The position numbers were made by a program, and so were the translations under genes. 64,000 nucleotides of DNA from Cephalopachus bancanus (lineage: Eukaryota; Chordata; Mammalia; Primates; Tarsiidae). The stretch is taken from contig JAPVLO010000133.1 in assembly GCA_027257055.1 (NCBI GenBank), positions 4,960,001-5,024,000 on the forward strand, in the 5' to 3' direction. Of this stretch, positions 32,361-45,003 are shown piece after piece. Below the pieces are notes generated by a model. It searched no databases. It was not told the origin of the DNA and was given only the letters and a program-made list of their open reading frames with translations. The stretch's first letter is position 1. The number at the start of each line of letters is the position of its first letter.

Positions 32361-34546
32361 CCTCAATAGAAAGAAACTGGTCAACTTAGAAATAAGTGAA
32401 GGGTTGAGAGCAAATGTGCTGATGTGTGCTCACCTTTGTTCAGGAAAGAGCAATGAGCTGCAGGACCTGCAACAATGACCACAAAGTGCCCCCTCTGACT
32501 GCAGACAGAGAGGCTGATGCAGCACCTCCCGCCTGCTACCGCACAGGATTTTAATCCCATGTTTACCAGTCAACGTTCTAAACACCAATTTCGCTTACTG
32601 GAAAGCCTAACAGAGGGCCACAATCCTTTATTTGCAGCTTTAGTCAAAGAAGTTCTTAGAGACAAAAGCTCCTTCAGAATGAGTCTGGCAGCAAATCCCA
32701 ACCTACATGGGCCTGAGATTTTCATTTACCCCACTTAATGGGCATAGTGAAGCTGCTTTTCCAGATACATTAACGTGTTTGATTACAGAGAACCTCCCCA
32801 GGCCCCCTGGGGTGATTCTTTAAACTCCTTACATACTTATTAGCTTTCTAAAATCTGAATAATGCTGGATTTGGAGACCCATCTGGAAAAAGGTCTGTGG
32901 AAGCAAACTCTGACTCTGACTCCTGGAAGGGAGAGCCTCCTCACCAACCCCACTCCCCCAGCAGCCTGCGGGTCTACATTTCAGTATTATCTAGATTAAT
33001 GTGTGCCTGACACCAAGAATCCAATCGTCTCTGAGTATGTTGGTAAAGTCTAGTTCCAGACCACATGGTCAATTATCAGGCCTTACAGTCACAAGCAGGG
33101 TGGCACACGCCTACCCAGAAACCCTCTCCTGTGCCTGCCGGTCTCTAAGCCACAGGAAGCCTGCTTAGTATCTTCTATCCTCCCTGCTGGACCAGTCAGA
33201 CAAACCAGCAGTCAACCTGTCTCCCTCCCAATCCTGCTCTCGGTCAGCCTTTATACAACCCTCCACAAAACTTAGGAAAAGATAAAAAATTAAAGTACAA
33301 TAGAATAAAGTTCTCAAATATCAACTTACTTTTTATCAAATTAAGTTATTGGATGATCACAGAATACTTAAATATGATCACTAAGAAATTAAACATGAGA
33401 AGATTCTTCATGTTGCTTATAAACATGTAATACCACACTAGAGAGAGAACCTGATTATATCAGACAGGTAACTAGGATGACTTACTTCTTGTTTGAGTTT
33501 AGAGCCTTAATGGTTCTAAATATTTTCTCTAACAGATAAAGAGACTGTCCAAATAAAGTTTAATTTTGAGTCTACACATGATTAGAATTTTTCATTTAAT
33601 TTGCAAAACTCAGCAAGAAATCAATCAAAATATATAGCTGACATTAACATTTATGAAACATGAAAAAGTCCAAGTTTAACCTATAAAATGTAAAGGCCAA
33701 AATTAGAAAATAAATTTATAAAGTGCTAGTATTTGACTCATTGAACGTGTCTGCCTAGTCCTTTGTAAAACAAGGCTGACTAAAAAAAAAATACTAAGCA
33801 TATCCAACTGCATTCTAAAAATAACATTTACTGACTTTCTCATAATTACTAAGTAACACATGACTCTGCAGAGAATCTAGAAAATCTGATACAAAGAAGA
33901 AAATTACAATCATCCTTAATCTTATCACCCAAAGATAAATAGTTTATATTTAATTATATCATGAGTTTTCCACGTCATTAATTCCTCTGAAATACAACTT
34001 CTAGTAGCTGCATGCTAACCCATCCATCAGATGGGTTATGTGACATAATTTAACTTCCCATAATTTTCCATAATTTCACTAACTCATCCATCAGATGAAA
34101 TTATGTGTCTATCACCAGACACCTGTATCACCTAACGTTTCTCACTTTCACCGTATACATGCAGCACAGCAATTAATATTCTTGTACATAAATCATGGAA
34201 TGACTCATCAGAGTCACTTTCGCCCATTCCTTTACTAAAACAATAAGTTTTTTCCTATCAAGATAAATAAGCTCTTTTTATGTTAATCCCAAAAATATTT
34301 CATTTGCCTTTAAATCTTAACTATTTTTAAGTTTAGTTATTAATTTTATGTTAAATATTACATATTTCATAGACAAATAAAATATAATGTATTTTTATTA
34401 CCCATTCTATTGCTATATGAACACATAACCCTAAAACTAACAGAAAAGGTTAGAAAAAAACATCAGTGGTGCTACTGAAAAATGTAACATGGGTTAAGCC
34501 ATTTGATTCAACAGTTTAATTCCTCTCATAATATAATCATATCTAG
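32361..34546. other. non-coding DNA without a recognised feature
   Basis: No gene or firm repeat. CATCCATCAGATG occurs twice, at about 34020 and 34085. Confidence 0.5.
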
Positions 34547-34652
34547 GCTGAGGCAGAAGTATCACCCGAGCCAGCAGGTCGAGGCTGCGGTGGCCATGAG
34601 TGTGTCACTGCACTCCAGCCTGGATGACAAGAGTGAGACTCCGTCTCAAAAA
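34547..34652 (+). mobile_element. Alu right-arm fragment
   Basis: From GCTGAGGCAGAAGTATCACC to GAGACTCCGTCTCAAAAAA, followed by (AAT)n. Confidence 0.85.
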
Positions 34653-35872
34653 ATAATAATAATATAATCATATTTTAGATGCAAAAGAAAACTTGTTTAG
34701 GTCCATCCATAACTTCAGGAGCAAAATATTACTTTTCCTATTGAGACAACTGAGGCCTAAAGAAACCTTTCAAAAAATTACACAGAAAACAAATAAAGCC
34801 TGATTAGTATGAAAATTTAGCAGTTGATATCCCAGCAATCTCCATTTTCATCTCATTACTGGAAAAAAATCTTCAAAATAGAGATGTGATACAATCATCA
34901 CCTCAGACTAATACACATAAAAATAAATTATTACTTAAATGAGACTTAAATATTTGTTTATAAAACATTATTATGCTAGAAGTATAGGAGATAAAAAGAA
35001 GCTTCCCTTTCCCTCAAGAAAAATATAAAAAATGAAGAATCAAACAAACAATAAATTGGTAGCAGGCAAACAAGCAAGACAAAGAAAAAACCTGTAATCA
35101 TTTTATAGGAGAAAAGTTTAATCGTTTCCTGGAAATGCTAATGTTAAATCTTAACTAGACTTTCAGGAGGGAAGAACACAAGATTTTTGTCCAATTTGGC
35201 TGCGTAACACCAAACAAGTCATTTTACTCCTACAGGTCCTAGTTTCTTCATCTTTAAAATGGAAAAGCTGAGGATTTCCTGGTAGAGACAGCAGACTGGA
35301 GAGAGTGCGTATTTCTTATTTCAGCTTCCTTCCAAAACCCCGCTGCACTGGTTTTAAGGGAATATTTAAAAGGAGTGATCTGCGATGACGGGAGAGTAAG
35401 CTGGAGCACCAGAAGCCAAGCGACTTCAAGAGTGCCCAACACCGCAGAGCAGCAGAAGAGAGTAACTCTCCAGGCAGGGCAGACCGGAGGCTGTGGCTCA
35501 GAACTGAGGATGCTGCAGAGGAGAAGGCCGGAAAGCCAGGACCCACCGAATCCAATCACAAGGGCAGGAATCAGGCATGGGAACACAGCCAGTGAGGCAC
35601 ATCGAAACTCCAGCCCCACAAGAACTTGCCAGCCAACAAGCCTACCTTTCGGCAGAGTTCTCTATTGGTTTCCTACTGCTTTATTCTTAAATATGGACAA
35701 TAACCAAAATTCACAAGACACCCAAACACAAAAGAGACCAAAACAAACAAGCATGTCCATGGAACAGGAGATAATCAAAAAACAGGAAAAAATACATTGC
35801 TTTTTATCAGAAGCCCTCCTACACTAATCTTTTAACCATATGCATATATTACTTTGATTTAAGAAAAAAAGT
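34653..35872. other. non-coding DNA containing an unrecognised 150-codon frame
   Basis: 35375-35827 plus is open for 150 codons, more GC-rich than its surroundings, with no domain or signal peptide I know. Its C-terminal third is rich in Gln, Lys and Thr. Confidence 0.45.
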
Positions 35873-35988
35873 CAAACCAGGTACTAGGGAGATTAAGGTG
35901 GGAGGACTGCTTGAGCCCACGAGTTCAAGACCAGTCTGGGCAGCATGACAGGAGGAAGGGAGAAAGGGAGGAAGGGAGGGAGGGAAGC
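35873..35988 (+). mobile_element. Alu fragment with a (GGAA)n-type tail
   Basis: AGGTACTAGGGAGATTAAGG to CAAGACCAGTCTGGGCAGC, then GGAAGGGAGAAAGGGAGGAAG purine repeats at 35950-35988. Confidence 0.7.
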
Positions 35989-36342
35989 AGAAGTGCTTCA
36001 ACTGAAAAAAAGAGTTTATTTAGCAAAGTAATCAGAAGCTCTCAGTCAACTCTACTGCTTTCTATTTAAAGCCTCAGATAGGTCTAATTGTTAAGCAACC
36101 ACACACTACATTTCATAAAATAGTAAAACAAGTAAAATTAGTATTATGCATATAGAATTCTTTATCTCCTTAAATTCTGTACAAAAACTTCAAAGTTTCA
36201 AGACTGCATGTTTTCTGCACACACCCTGATAAACACATACAGATGTGTTCAGAATCATGGCTACAACTAGCATATTAACATCATCATGCATCATCATTAT
36301 TTTAAGTTTGTAAATTTTGAATCATTTAAATAAAAGAAATAT

Positions 36343-36640
36343 GCCTCACAGGCTTGGTGGCTCAGCCTATAATCCCAGCACTTTGGGAGGCCGAGGTGAG
36401 TGGATTGCCTGGGCCCGCAGGTTCGAGACCCGCCTGGGCTACTTGGCAAGACCTCGTTTCTACAATAAATCAAAAACTAGCTGGGCATGGTAGCACATGC
36501 CTGTAATCCCGGCTACTTGGAAGGCTGAGGCGGAAGGATCGCTGGAGTTCAGCAGGCCGAGGCTGCAGTGGCCGGGAGCATGCCACTGCACTCCAGTCTG
36601 GGCAACAGAGTGAGACTTCAACTCAAAAAAAAAAAAAAGA
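36343..36640 (+). mobile_element. Alu
   Basis: CACAGGCTTGGTGGCTCAGC start, CAATAAATCAAAAACTAGCT linker, CTTCAACTCAAAA end. Variant type on the plus strand. Confidence 0.93.
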
Positions 36641-37599
36641 AACAAGCCTCTCTCTTCTAGTAATGTCTAATAAAGCCAATAATATATGCAATTCAAATTA
36701 TGATTTTTAAACCCTCTTACTGTATCATATAAGCATTGTTATAACACATCTCATGACACCAATTAAAATTAAATATTCCTGAATAATAACAATATCTTAA
36801 AAGCTTCACTAAAAATTCAAATGCTTCAGACATGAGAAAAAAAGAGAAGAAACATTTTATGTTACAAGAATATACTGTTTCCTACCTTCTCTAGTATCCC
36901 TTTTTAAACCATTAGGTAAGCACTACAATATGGCTAAGATGTGTTAAAAGGTAAAGCCTGATATAGAAACATCATCATTCAGTAAACCAACACACAAAAA
37001 AGCTACACTGAGTAACATGTATCCAAGTGACCCACTCAGAACTTGGTGGATGTATCCCAACCAAACACAATCCGTTTACTATACAGAGAAGTAATTCATT
37101 CCTTTACCTCCCACAAGCTAAAATACCAGCTGTAAGTCAGGATGTTCAAAAGCAACAAAATGAGGCCCCCAAAATTAGGTAAGAGAAGTGTGCAGTTATA
37201 AAAACCAGCAAAATACCCATCTGATCCTAATTACACTAAGTTTAAAAAACACTAAATATAGGTGACATGCCACTTAATTATACATTTGCATCTGATGATG
37301 CAGTTCAAACTCATAAATAAGAAAGAGACATCCCATGTGAGTTACCAATGGATGGCACATGCAATGTGAAGCATTTCCTCCTCTCAAACAAATACCAGAA
37401 AATAAAACAAAAAAAAGTTGTATTATGATATCTGGACTATCACACGTCTAAAGAATTAAACATAAGAAGGAAAAAAGTATGTTCCTTTGCAGTGGTGGCT
37501 AGGAACAACTCAACACAGATAAGAAAAACAGAACAGCTCAGCATTCTAGTATCACCTTCATCCTCTTAGCCCTGTCACTACTGTTCTCTTTGACCACCC
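36641..37599. other. AT-rich non-coding DNA
   Basis: No supported feature. Confidence 0.5.
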
Positions 37600-38640
37600 T
37601 CACCTATACTATACCTGACCCGGGCACTAGCATCCACCTTCAACCACCAGCCACAGATAATGAATTCCAAATCCCTACTTCCATCTCTCTCCTGAGGATC
37701 AGACCAGTGCACATCTCAGAACATCTTCACTTAACTGGCCCACCAGGACTTTTAGCACAAAGCACACCAAGCTGAACTCATTTCCCCGTTCCTCCTGTGT
37801 ACCAGTTCCGGTAATTGCTATCATGGGCCAAAATCCGGGAGTTATTCATTCTGCTTTCTCCCTGCTCACGAATCCTGCAACAGCCAGCAAGTCAAGTCCT
37901 ATCCGACCTTTAAAAAGGGAACTCATTTAGCAGGGCATGGTAGCGCATGCCTGTAGTTCCAGCTACTTGGAAGGCTGAGGCGGAAGGATCGCCGGAGCCC
38001 AGCAGGTCAAGGCTGTGGTGGCCGGGAGTGTGCCATTGCACTCCAGTCTGGGTGACAGTGTGAGACTCCAACTCAAAAAATTAAAAATTAATTTTAAAAA
38101 AGGGAACTCATAAACCTATACACTTTGCTCTGACGCCTCTGTCTTGGTTCAAGCATACACATATTTGGGATTACTACATCCACCTCCTAACAGTTCTCCT
38201 GTCTTCAATTTCTTCTCCAATTATTCCTCTATATTGCTGCTAATCCTCTTAGAATACAATGAGAATAATTTTCACTGCTGCTTAAAATCTTTCAATTATT
38301 CAAAATAAAAACCTAAAATTCTTAGCAGAATATCCCGTCTCTTGCTGCCTCTTTAGCTTTAATAAACTCTTCTAATCTTACATCCAAGAAAATAAATTCC
38401 AAACACATCACTGCAGTTTCTGGAAATAGAGTTTATTACCTCAATGCCTCTGCATGTTACTCCCTCTTTCTAGAAAGTTCCTTCTTTGGCATGGTAACTG
38501 ACTTACTCAAGACTCAGTGTAACCATCCTATGTGGCTCTCAACTTCATCTCTGTAATCCCACAGCATTTAACAAACACTCTTTCATATGATATGACAACT
38601 GTGTATTCTACTGAACACTGAAAACTATGAAAGTAAAATC
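37600..38640 (+). mobile_element. L2 (LINE2) 3' part, split by an Alu
   Basis: In L2 order: CCTGCAACAGCCAGCAAGTC; after the Alu, TGCTTAAAATCTTTCAATTA, CAATGCCTCTGCATGTTACT, TCTAGAAAGTTCCTTC, ACTCAAGACTCAGTGTAACC and CCACAGCATTTAAC. Highly diverged; the left edge is uncertain. Confidence 0.65.
37921..38095 (+). mobile_element. Alu right-arm fragment inside L2
   Basis: GCAGGGCATGGTAGCGCATGCC to GACTCCAACTCAAAAAATT. AAAAAGGGAACTCAT flanks it on both sides (about 37912-37927 and 38097-38111). Confidence 0.9.
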
Positions 38641-40344
38641 CATTTACTATTTACTTTTTTGTCCCACAATGCCTAGCACACTGTCTGGCAGGAGTCAGTG
38701 ATCACAACTATCTGCAAAATGTTTATGCCTTTTTGCTTTTTTCCAGGAACAAAACTAACACTTATAAAACATCCCTCAACAGACACAAAACAGCTACTTA
38801 GGGAAAACAATAGAAACCAGGCAAGAAGGCAGTGGACATAAATCACACTCTTCAAGGTAGCCCCCAAGAGCACACTCGTTTCTGCCCTTTGTTTCATTTC
38901 CGCACCAACACATTCGACCTATTTAATCTTCAATGCTTATTCTGATTTAACAGAATACAAGTGGTAGGCACAGAGGACAAAATGGAAAGCATGACTTGAA
39001 TCGGCTCTTCCAAAATGAGCACAGTCAGAACTTGTAAAATGCCACAGCTAAGACCTCTGGTCTGCCAGCCCCAATTTCACTAATAGTTACCTCTAAAAGA
39101 CCTGGGAGTGAAAGTACAATGGATATTTTACAAACCAGTTACAGAACATTCTTCCTTAACAGAGTCCCAACAACTCTTCCTGGACTTACACTTTTTCTCT
39201 TATGGTAAGAAATTACATATATTCACTATTGACTATGTAAATATGCATTTGCATTTTTAAGCTTAAGATGAAATACTTTCCTTTCACCTTCCGCCAACTG
39301 GTCTTTGAACAGAAACTGCCAGCTGAGGTTTCCCTACTATTTGCCAGCTTTCCATGGTCATATGAAGGGATTGAGAACCTCTTCCTGATATAGGACATTC
39401 TTGATCCCTTTCTTGTCCCCAGTAGTACCCACACCCAACTTTGCTAACTGATGTAAAACAAATTCAGAATCTGTTCAAGTCCATCATTAATTTTAGAAGT
39501 GCGTGAGGGAATCCCAGAGACCAAACTCTACACAGCATATTAAATCAGAAGTCCACAATCAAGTGACTCTCAATTAGCTTGATGTCAACATGAGCATTAA
39601 GCTAGGAACATTCTCATAACATGTGCCAAATTTACCATCACCTCTAACCAACAAACAACAAAAGCATATAATCCATAATGCCATAACTAGTAGCATTTAG
39701 TATTATATAATCATAAATTTGATGTTTTGACGAATACATGGATAGAAAAAAGGCATGGAAGGCTGAGGTATGTCACTCTCCGGTGCTGCACCTGCCCTGG
39801 CCAGGTTTTTCTGCCTCCAAATTATTAGCATCCTCTCCAGCCCTACTCTTAGGCAAAGAGCAACTGTCTTTGGAGGATCCACCCTAGCCATTCTAACTCC
39901 CTGGCTTGGAAGGAGCTGCCTTGCAACTGTGAGACTACTTCATCCAAACAGTTGGGTCGCCAGGTTTAATGTATCTTTACCCAGCTGCCAGTGCTATTAA
40001 CTACAGGGCCCCAACTCCATGGAACTCTTCTTCTTCATCCCCCAAAAATGAGCCTCAGAACACTTGGTCCAAAATATGTATTAATTTCAAAAGGGAAATT
40101 AGTCACTTCACAGTGGAGACACTTGGTAGCTATCACCTTAACCATATAACCACAGTTATTGCCAATAACAAGTCATGTGAATATCACATACTCTCAGACA
40201 GGAGGTGCTGAGAAGGCACTTCACCCTGTGGTATTCTTCTCAATAACACATAACATCGATCTCATCAAGAGAAAACGTCAGAAAAAACTAAAACTGCAAG
40301 ATATTCCACACAGTAACAGACCAGCACTTTCCCCAAAAGTGTCA
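38641..40344. other. non-coding DNA without a recognised feature
   Basis: No supported gene or repeat. Open frames such as 39770-40000 look random. Confidence 0.45.
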
Positions 40345-40655
40345 CAGTCATGAAAGACAAAGACTGAGGAACAGTCACAGAATGGAGATTAAGGAGAAAG
40401 AATAACTAAATGCATTGTGGTATCCAGACTGGATCCCTAAACAGAATAAGGACACCAGTGAAAGTTCTGGCAAAAAGTGAAGAAAGCCGGTGACTGACAG
40501 CACTGTAGCAATGTCACTCTCTTAGTTCTGATCATTGTACCCTGATTATGTAAAATGTTAATGTAAGGGGAAACAGGGTGTGGGATGTATGGGAACGCTG
40601 TGCTGTCTTTGTAACTCTTCCATTATGTCTAAAATTATTCCGAAAGACTTCTAAC
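40345..40655 (+). mobile_element. L1 3'-end fragment
   Basis: GACTGAGGAACAGTCACAGA, ACTAAATGCATTGTGGTATC, ATGTAAAATGTTAATGTAAGG and TAAAATTATTCCGAA follow a common older L1 3'-terminal sequence. Confidence 0.75.
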
Positions 40656-42033
40656 CTTTTGCACCCAGAGACATCCCATGATCACCTATCAGTGACTAGA
40701 CCACACTTTTTTATGAAGCAGTGAAAAACAAATCACTTCATATTAAATATTATAGCACTGGACTTTTTATCGTAGCAATATTTAACTTACAATGGAATTC
40801 TGGACATTGAGGAACTTATTTATAACAAAAAAATTAAAATTTTATCTTATATTTTTCTAACGTGTGGTAATGTGTGAAACTGTCACCGGCATGCATTGTA
40901 GAAAGGATGCACTCCTAACTCCTGAAAACCACTTCTCAACTGATCGACCATATCTCAGCATAGATTCCATCACTTTATTTGCTTTTTCATGCAATTTGAA
41001 TGGGAAACGTCAGGGAAACAAACATTTTTGAAAAATTTGCACTGGCAAAAGTTTGATCTGTATAATACCAGCAAGCTCTTTATGTCCCCTGAGAGGGAAC
41101 ACCTGAGAGGTTTGCTAGATTTATGACGTCCCCTCAGTGGGGACATTCAAGTGTAAAGGACTAAAAAACTAAATTCCTGTTACCATACCTACTAGATCGA
41201 TTAACCTTCAAAAAAAATCTATCCAGTTCTTTTTTTATTCCCTCTCTCTCCCCTTCAGTCTATTATCAATTTATTCTGAGCTGCTACTTTTTCCCTAAAA
41301 GGCTACCAAGTCGTTACACTTTTGGACTTCCCTAAGTAGCCTTATTTCTGCCCAGTATATAGTTAGACTCTCCTCCCTATCCAACCACAAGAACCTACCT
41401 AAAAGAGGTCACTTTGCAAACACATGAATACAGCACCTTACAACTTCACAGCAACTAACAAAAAAGTGCTTTTAAATATATTTACATACAGATTAAGATG
41501 CACATGTAAATACTGTTACTATTTACAGATGAGAAAACAAGGCTAGAAAAATGAAGCGATCTGATCACAGATGTTCAGGTTCCAAGACCAAATCACCGCA
41601 TTATCAAGTGTCCTGCATTTAAAAAAGATTCAGCTCCCTGGCTTCAGGCAAGCAAATGACCTCAAACACACCCTGACGTTCTGGAAAATCGAAAGGTCCC
41701 CACAGTTCCAAATGTCCCTCTTTTGTGCCTCCACGACTCTACACGCGAGAATTCTGGAACCTAGCGAGAACTTCCTGCGCCCGCCTTACCCATCCCCTTC
41801 ACGATTTCTTCTCGAGCGGGCGTCTGCATCCCCTCCCAGTCCAAGGCTTTTCAGGCCGAAGCATCCCTCCTCCTCTCTCGGTTCCCACCAACACCGCTGC
41901 AGGCTTCCAACCCCAGGCACTCCTCCAGGTTTGCAAGTCAGAACGAGGGCCCCAACTGCAGGACCCCCGCCCGGCCCCACGAAGTAAGAACCCTGAATGT
42001 CATTTTTCCTTCCCTCATTAAAAAACAAAAAAC
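40656..42033. other. non-coding DNA, GC rising toward the CpG island
   Basis: AT-rich to 41560, then GC-rich from about 41700. Frames at 41571-42021 reflect the composition; no protein feature is recognised. Confidence 0.45.
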
Positions 42034-42330
42034 TGCCGGGAGCCCGGTGGCTCAGTCTGTAATCCCGCGCCTTGGGAGGCTGAGGTGAGTGTACTGCCTG
42101 AGCCCACGGGTTCGAGACCCGCCTGGGCAACTTGACAAGACCTCATCTCTACAATAAATCAAAAATGAGCCGGGCGTGGTAGCGCGCGCCTGTAGTTTCA
42201 GCTACTTGGAAGGCTGAGGCGGAAGGATCGCCGGAGCCCAGCGGGTAGAGGCTGCGGTGGCCGGGAGCGGCCACTGCACACCAGGCTGGGCGACAGAGTG
42301 AGACTACAACTCAAAAAACAAACAAACAAA
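42034..42330 (+). mobile_element. Alu, CpG-rich variant
   Basis: GCCGGGAGCCCGGTGGCTCA to CTACAACTCAAAAAACAAACAAAC. Retains many CpGs (GGGCGTGGTAGCGCGCGCC), so it is relatively young or protected beside the CpG island. Confidence 0.94.
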
Positions 42331-42950
42331 AAACATAAAACTCACATCTTTAAAATAAAAAATTTTAAAAAATAATAAAATAAATCCATACGCCAAGCAA
42401 GGGTCTGCCCAGCACGAAGCGCGGCGGAGCGGGGCAAGGACCCAGGAGAAAACGGCTCAACCCCATCGGTGCTGTCTCCACGGCGCGTCGTTCAGGATGG
42501 TCTATGCTACCCGATATCTGCGTCAGTCAAGGGGGGGAGGACCGAGACCCGACCACGTGCGCCGCGATTAAGGAAGAAACAAACAACAGCAACACGCCTC
42601 CACGAATGGAAACCGAGTCACGAGAGCGCCACTAGCCCACGAGCGGGTTCCCGACACGCGTGAAGGTACCGAGGGGACACTTGCGCCACGGGTTCGACCC
42701 AGACGGCGACTGGCCCCGGCGCGCCCCGCTCCCGTTCCACCCCGCCCCCTCCAGCGCCCGACGGGTCTCAGGCCCTGCCCCCCGGGGTACCCGGGACCGA
42801 GGCGCGACCCCGGCAAGCGCACGCTGTGTCGCCCGGGGCAGCGGCCGCCGCTCGTCCCCACGGGGGCGCCGGAACGAGCCGAGAAAGCCCGTCCCCGACG
42901 GCGACACGATCGAGTCCAGGGAGCCCACGGGCCTGGGCGAAGGGGGCGTC

Positions 42951-42956
42951 ACTTGC
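42951..42956 (-). promoter_or_regulatory. SDHAF3 exon 1 splice donor, GC type
   Basis: Exon/intron text on the minus strand is GAG|GCAAGT, matching the consensus for the minor GC-AG donor class. A GT occurs 4 bases further (AAGTGA) and is the alternative, which would add part of a codon. Confidence 0.7.
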
Positions 42957-43130
42957 CTCCCACTCCTGCAAGAAGCGTCGCGCCTCGGCAGGCCCCGCAG
43001 CCTTGTGCCTCCGGAACTCGTCTCTCACGTACTGGTCGCCCAGGACCTTGAGGTCCGGGGGCAGGACCCGGTGCAGCTGCAAGAGGCGCCGGTACAGTGC
43101 CCTGACCCGGGAAACGTGCCGCCCCGGCAT
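42957..43130 (-). CDS. SDHAF3: SDHAF3 (ACN9) coding exon 1, 58 codons; rest of gene outside the window
   Basis: SDHAF3 is a mitochondrial-matrix LYR-family factor that helps mature the iron-sulfur subunit SDHB of succinate dehydrogenase (complex II). The frame begins [19 protein letters not shown] (ATG at 43130-43128, G at -3) and ends in FLQEWE. This matches the start of the human protein as I know it, with roughly a fifth of positions differing, mostly conservatively. The LYR motif is at residues 12-14, here with Arg where I recall Lys in human. Homology stops exactly at GAG (42959-42957). The next minus-strand bases are GCAAGT, so the intron seems to start with GC, not GT. Exon 2, carrying the rest of the roughly 125-residue protein, was not found between 1 and 42956 and probably lies beyond the left edge. 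Confidence 0.93.
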
Positions 43131-43720
43131 CGCACGCGCGCGAACCGCCGCCGGCGCCTGCTCAGAGCGCCTGCGCGGCCCCACCCCCGATAGGGCGCGC
43201 GTCGGCGAACCGGAAGGCGAGCGGAAAAGGGCGCACGACCTCCATTCGGCTTGGTGTGGGCTCAAATCGGGTCCTTCCGGAAGCCCAATTTCGGCGGCCA
43301 AGCGGAAAATTGGTCCGCTGTTCTCCGGGAGGGGCGGGGCCTCCGTGGAGTCGCGCGGGCGCAGGAGTAGCTTCTCCTGGGCTGAGTCCTGGGGAGGGTT
43401 GCCCGGATCGAGGGGTCTGGAGGGGCGTTGGGATCTGTCTGTCCCACCCACTGTCTTTTCCATTGTGGGCGCCATTGGTCCCCAAAGGTCGCTGAAAGTC
43501 ACTGTCAGGCAGATTGATGCGTAGGAGAGAAGGCATCCACGTGTCTGCACGCACGCGTGTCTATGGGGTTGTCAGAGGGAAACCCACTTCCCAGGGAGGG
43601 ACGAAAACTCATTCCACCTCCCGGTTCCAGAGAGCCCCGGGGTTTGGGTGCCGGCAGGACGGGCTCTGGGCGAGAAGAGGAGGAACTCTGCAGAAGGGCG
43701 CTAGAGCGGTGGGGATGGCT

Positions 43721-44737
43721 CCTTGGAGCCGCGTGAGCCTGAGACCCGCTCCGTCACCCTGTGGGATGGCGGGGCCAGGTCTGGTGACATTCCTTTCTCT
43801 TCCCTGCAGCAGATACTGAGATAACAGGTCAGGGAAGCGGCTTCTAGTGGGAGGCAGTGGGGGAGATCAGAGAGGTCTGGAGACCTTCAGTTAAACGCCA
43901 AAACGCCTTTTTTGCGCGGGGGGGGGGGTCGGCTTCCGAGCCCTGACACTACTCATCTTCGCCCCTGCTCTCCTAAAGACCTGAGAAAGCCTCCTCCAGG
44001 CACCCTGCAGTACTCCTACTCCGTGTGAGGGGTCAGCGTGGGGGCCATCGCACCATCCACCCAGTTCTATATCCCCCCCCCCGTGCACCCTAAGTCTGGA
44101 TTCTTACACGTGCACTGCGCAAGGGCGCTGGGCGCAACTTCCTAATGGGCCACCATCCTGGAGGCTGATTAAACAGTCGGGGGTGAAAGCGAGGGATGAG
44201 ATGTTTGCAGAGCTCCACCTTCTGTAAAGGTCTTGCGGGGAGTGGAGCTGGTTTCCAAAACTAGGAGCTGGTTGTCATGGTCATCACTACCCGTCACACC
44301 CTCGTCCTTCAGCAGATCCTGATGCCTCCACCAACAGAATGTGCAGACCACCACCTGGCACCACGGTCTCCGCCTCCATCGTGTCTCCACTGGATGCTGC
44401 CTCAGCTGCCTTGTCTGTGCTCCTGCTTTTGCCATGATCAGCTCTGGTCATGCTCCAGCTTAGATTAAATTAAGTTACATTTGGTCTAAAGCTGCCTCCA
44501 CACTTTGAGTTCCTACGTGGGGAACTGCAGCCTAACTTGGTAACAAACTGCAACTAGGAGTATGTTCTCAGTCTGTCATGAGAGCTGAGCTTCGCCAATC
44601 ACAGGCTGCTGTGTGATCATATAAGGGCTTTGTCAATACAAGGAAAAGCCTCAGATCTTGGGACAAGGCAAACCCAACTGCAACCATGCTACCGCTGGAG
44701 GGCCCTTCCTTTTTCTGTCTATAAATGCTTCTTGCCT
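43721..44737. other. SDHAF3 5' flank, non-coding
   Basis: GC declines to the right. There is a run of about 11 Gs at 43918-43928 and a C-run near 44072. No gene supported, though a divergent non-coding transcript from the CpG island is possible. Confidence 0.45.
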
Positions 44738-45003
44738 TTGGAAGGCCGAGGTAGGAGGATCACTTAAGCCCAGGAGTTAAAGATCAGCCTGGGCAACATA
44801 GCAAGACCTCATCTCAACAAAAAAATCAAAAAATTAATCAGCGTGGTGGTACACACCTGTAGTCCTAGCTTCTTGGGAGACTGAGTTGGAAGGATCACCT
44901 GAGCCCAGGAAGTAGAGGCTGCAGTGAGCTGTGATTGTGTCACTGCACTCTTGCCTGGGTGACAGAGACCCCAACACAATAATAAAAACAAAATAATAAA
45001 ATG
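44738..45003 (+). mobile_element. Alu
   Basis: GAAGGCCGAGGTAGGAGGAT to GTGACAGAGACCCCAACAC with an AATAAAA tail. Ordinary old Alu body, 5' end truncated. Confidence 0.9.

Larger units (their letters stand above)
42400..43720. promoter_or_regulatory. CpG island and SDHAF3 promoter region
   Basis: CpG-dense throughout, in contrast to AT-rich flanks. Upstream of the start codon (to the right, minus-strand gene) are a GC box GGGGCGGGGC (43331-43340), a CCAAT box in each direction (43286-43290 and 43309-43313), and ETS/GABP-type CCGGAAG at 43210-43216. TTCCGGAA is at 43275-43282 and an NRF-1-like CGCACGCGCGCG at 43131-43142. No TATA box is evident. ETS and NRF-1 sites are common in promoters of nuclear genes for mitochondrial proteins; that reading is inference. 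Confidence 0.8.

Noticed and set aside
1..42956. SDHAF3 exon 2
   Set aside because: I looked for minus-strand coding text resembling the C-terminal half and did not see it; with human intron size it should lie beyond the left edge.
42660..43193. 177-codon plus-strand frame in the CpG island
   Set aside because: Same composition effect, overlapping the SDHAF3 exon antisense.
42826..43524. 232-codon plus-strand frame over the CpG island
   Set aside because: Antisense to SDHAF3; Arg/Pro/Gly/Ser-rich translation typical of CpG-island shadow frames, with no homology I recognise.
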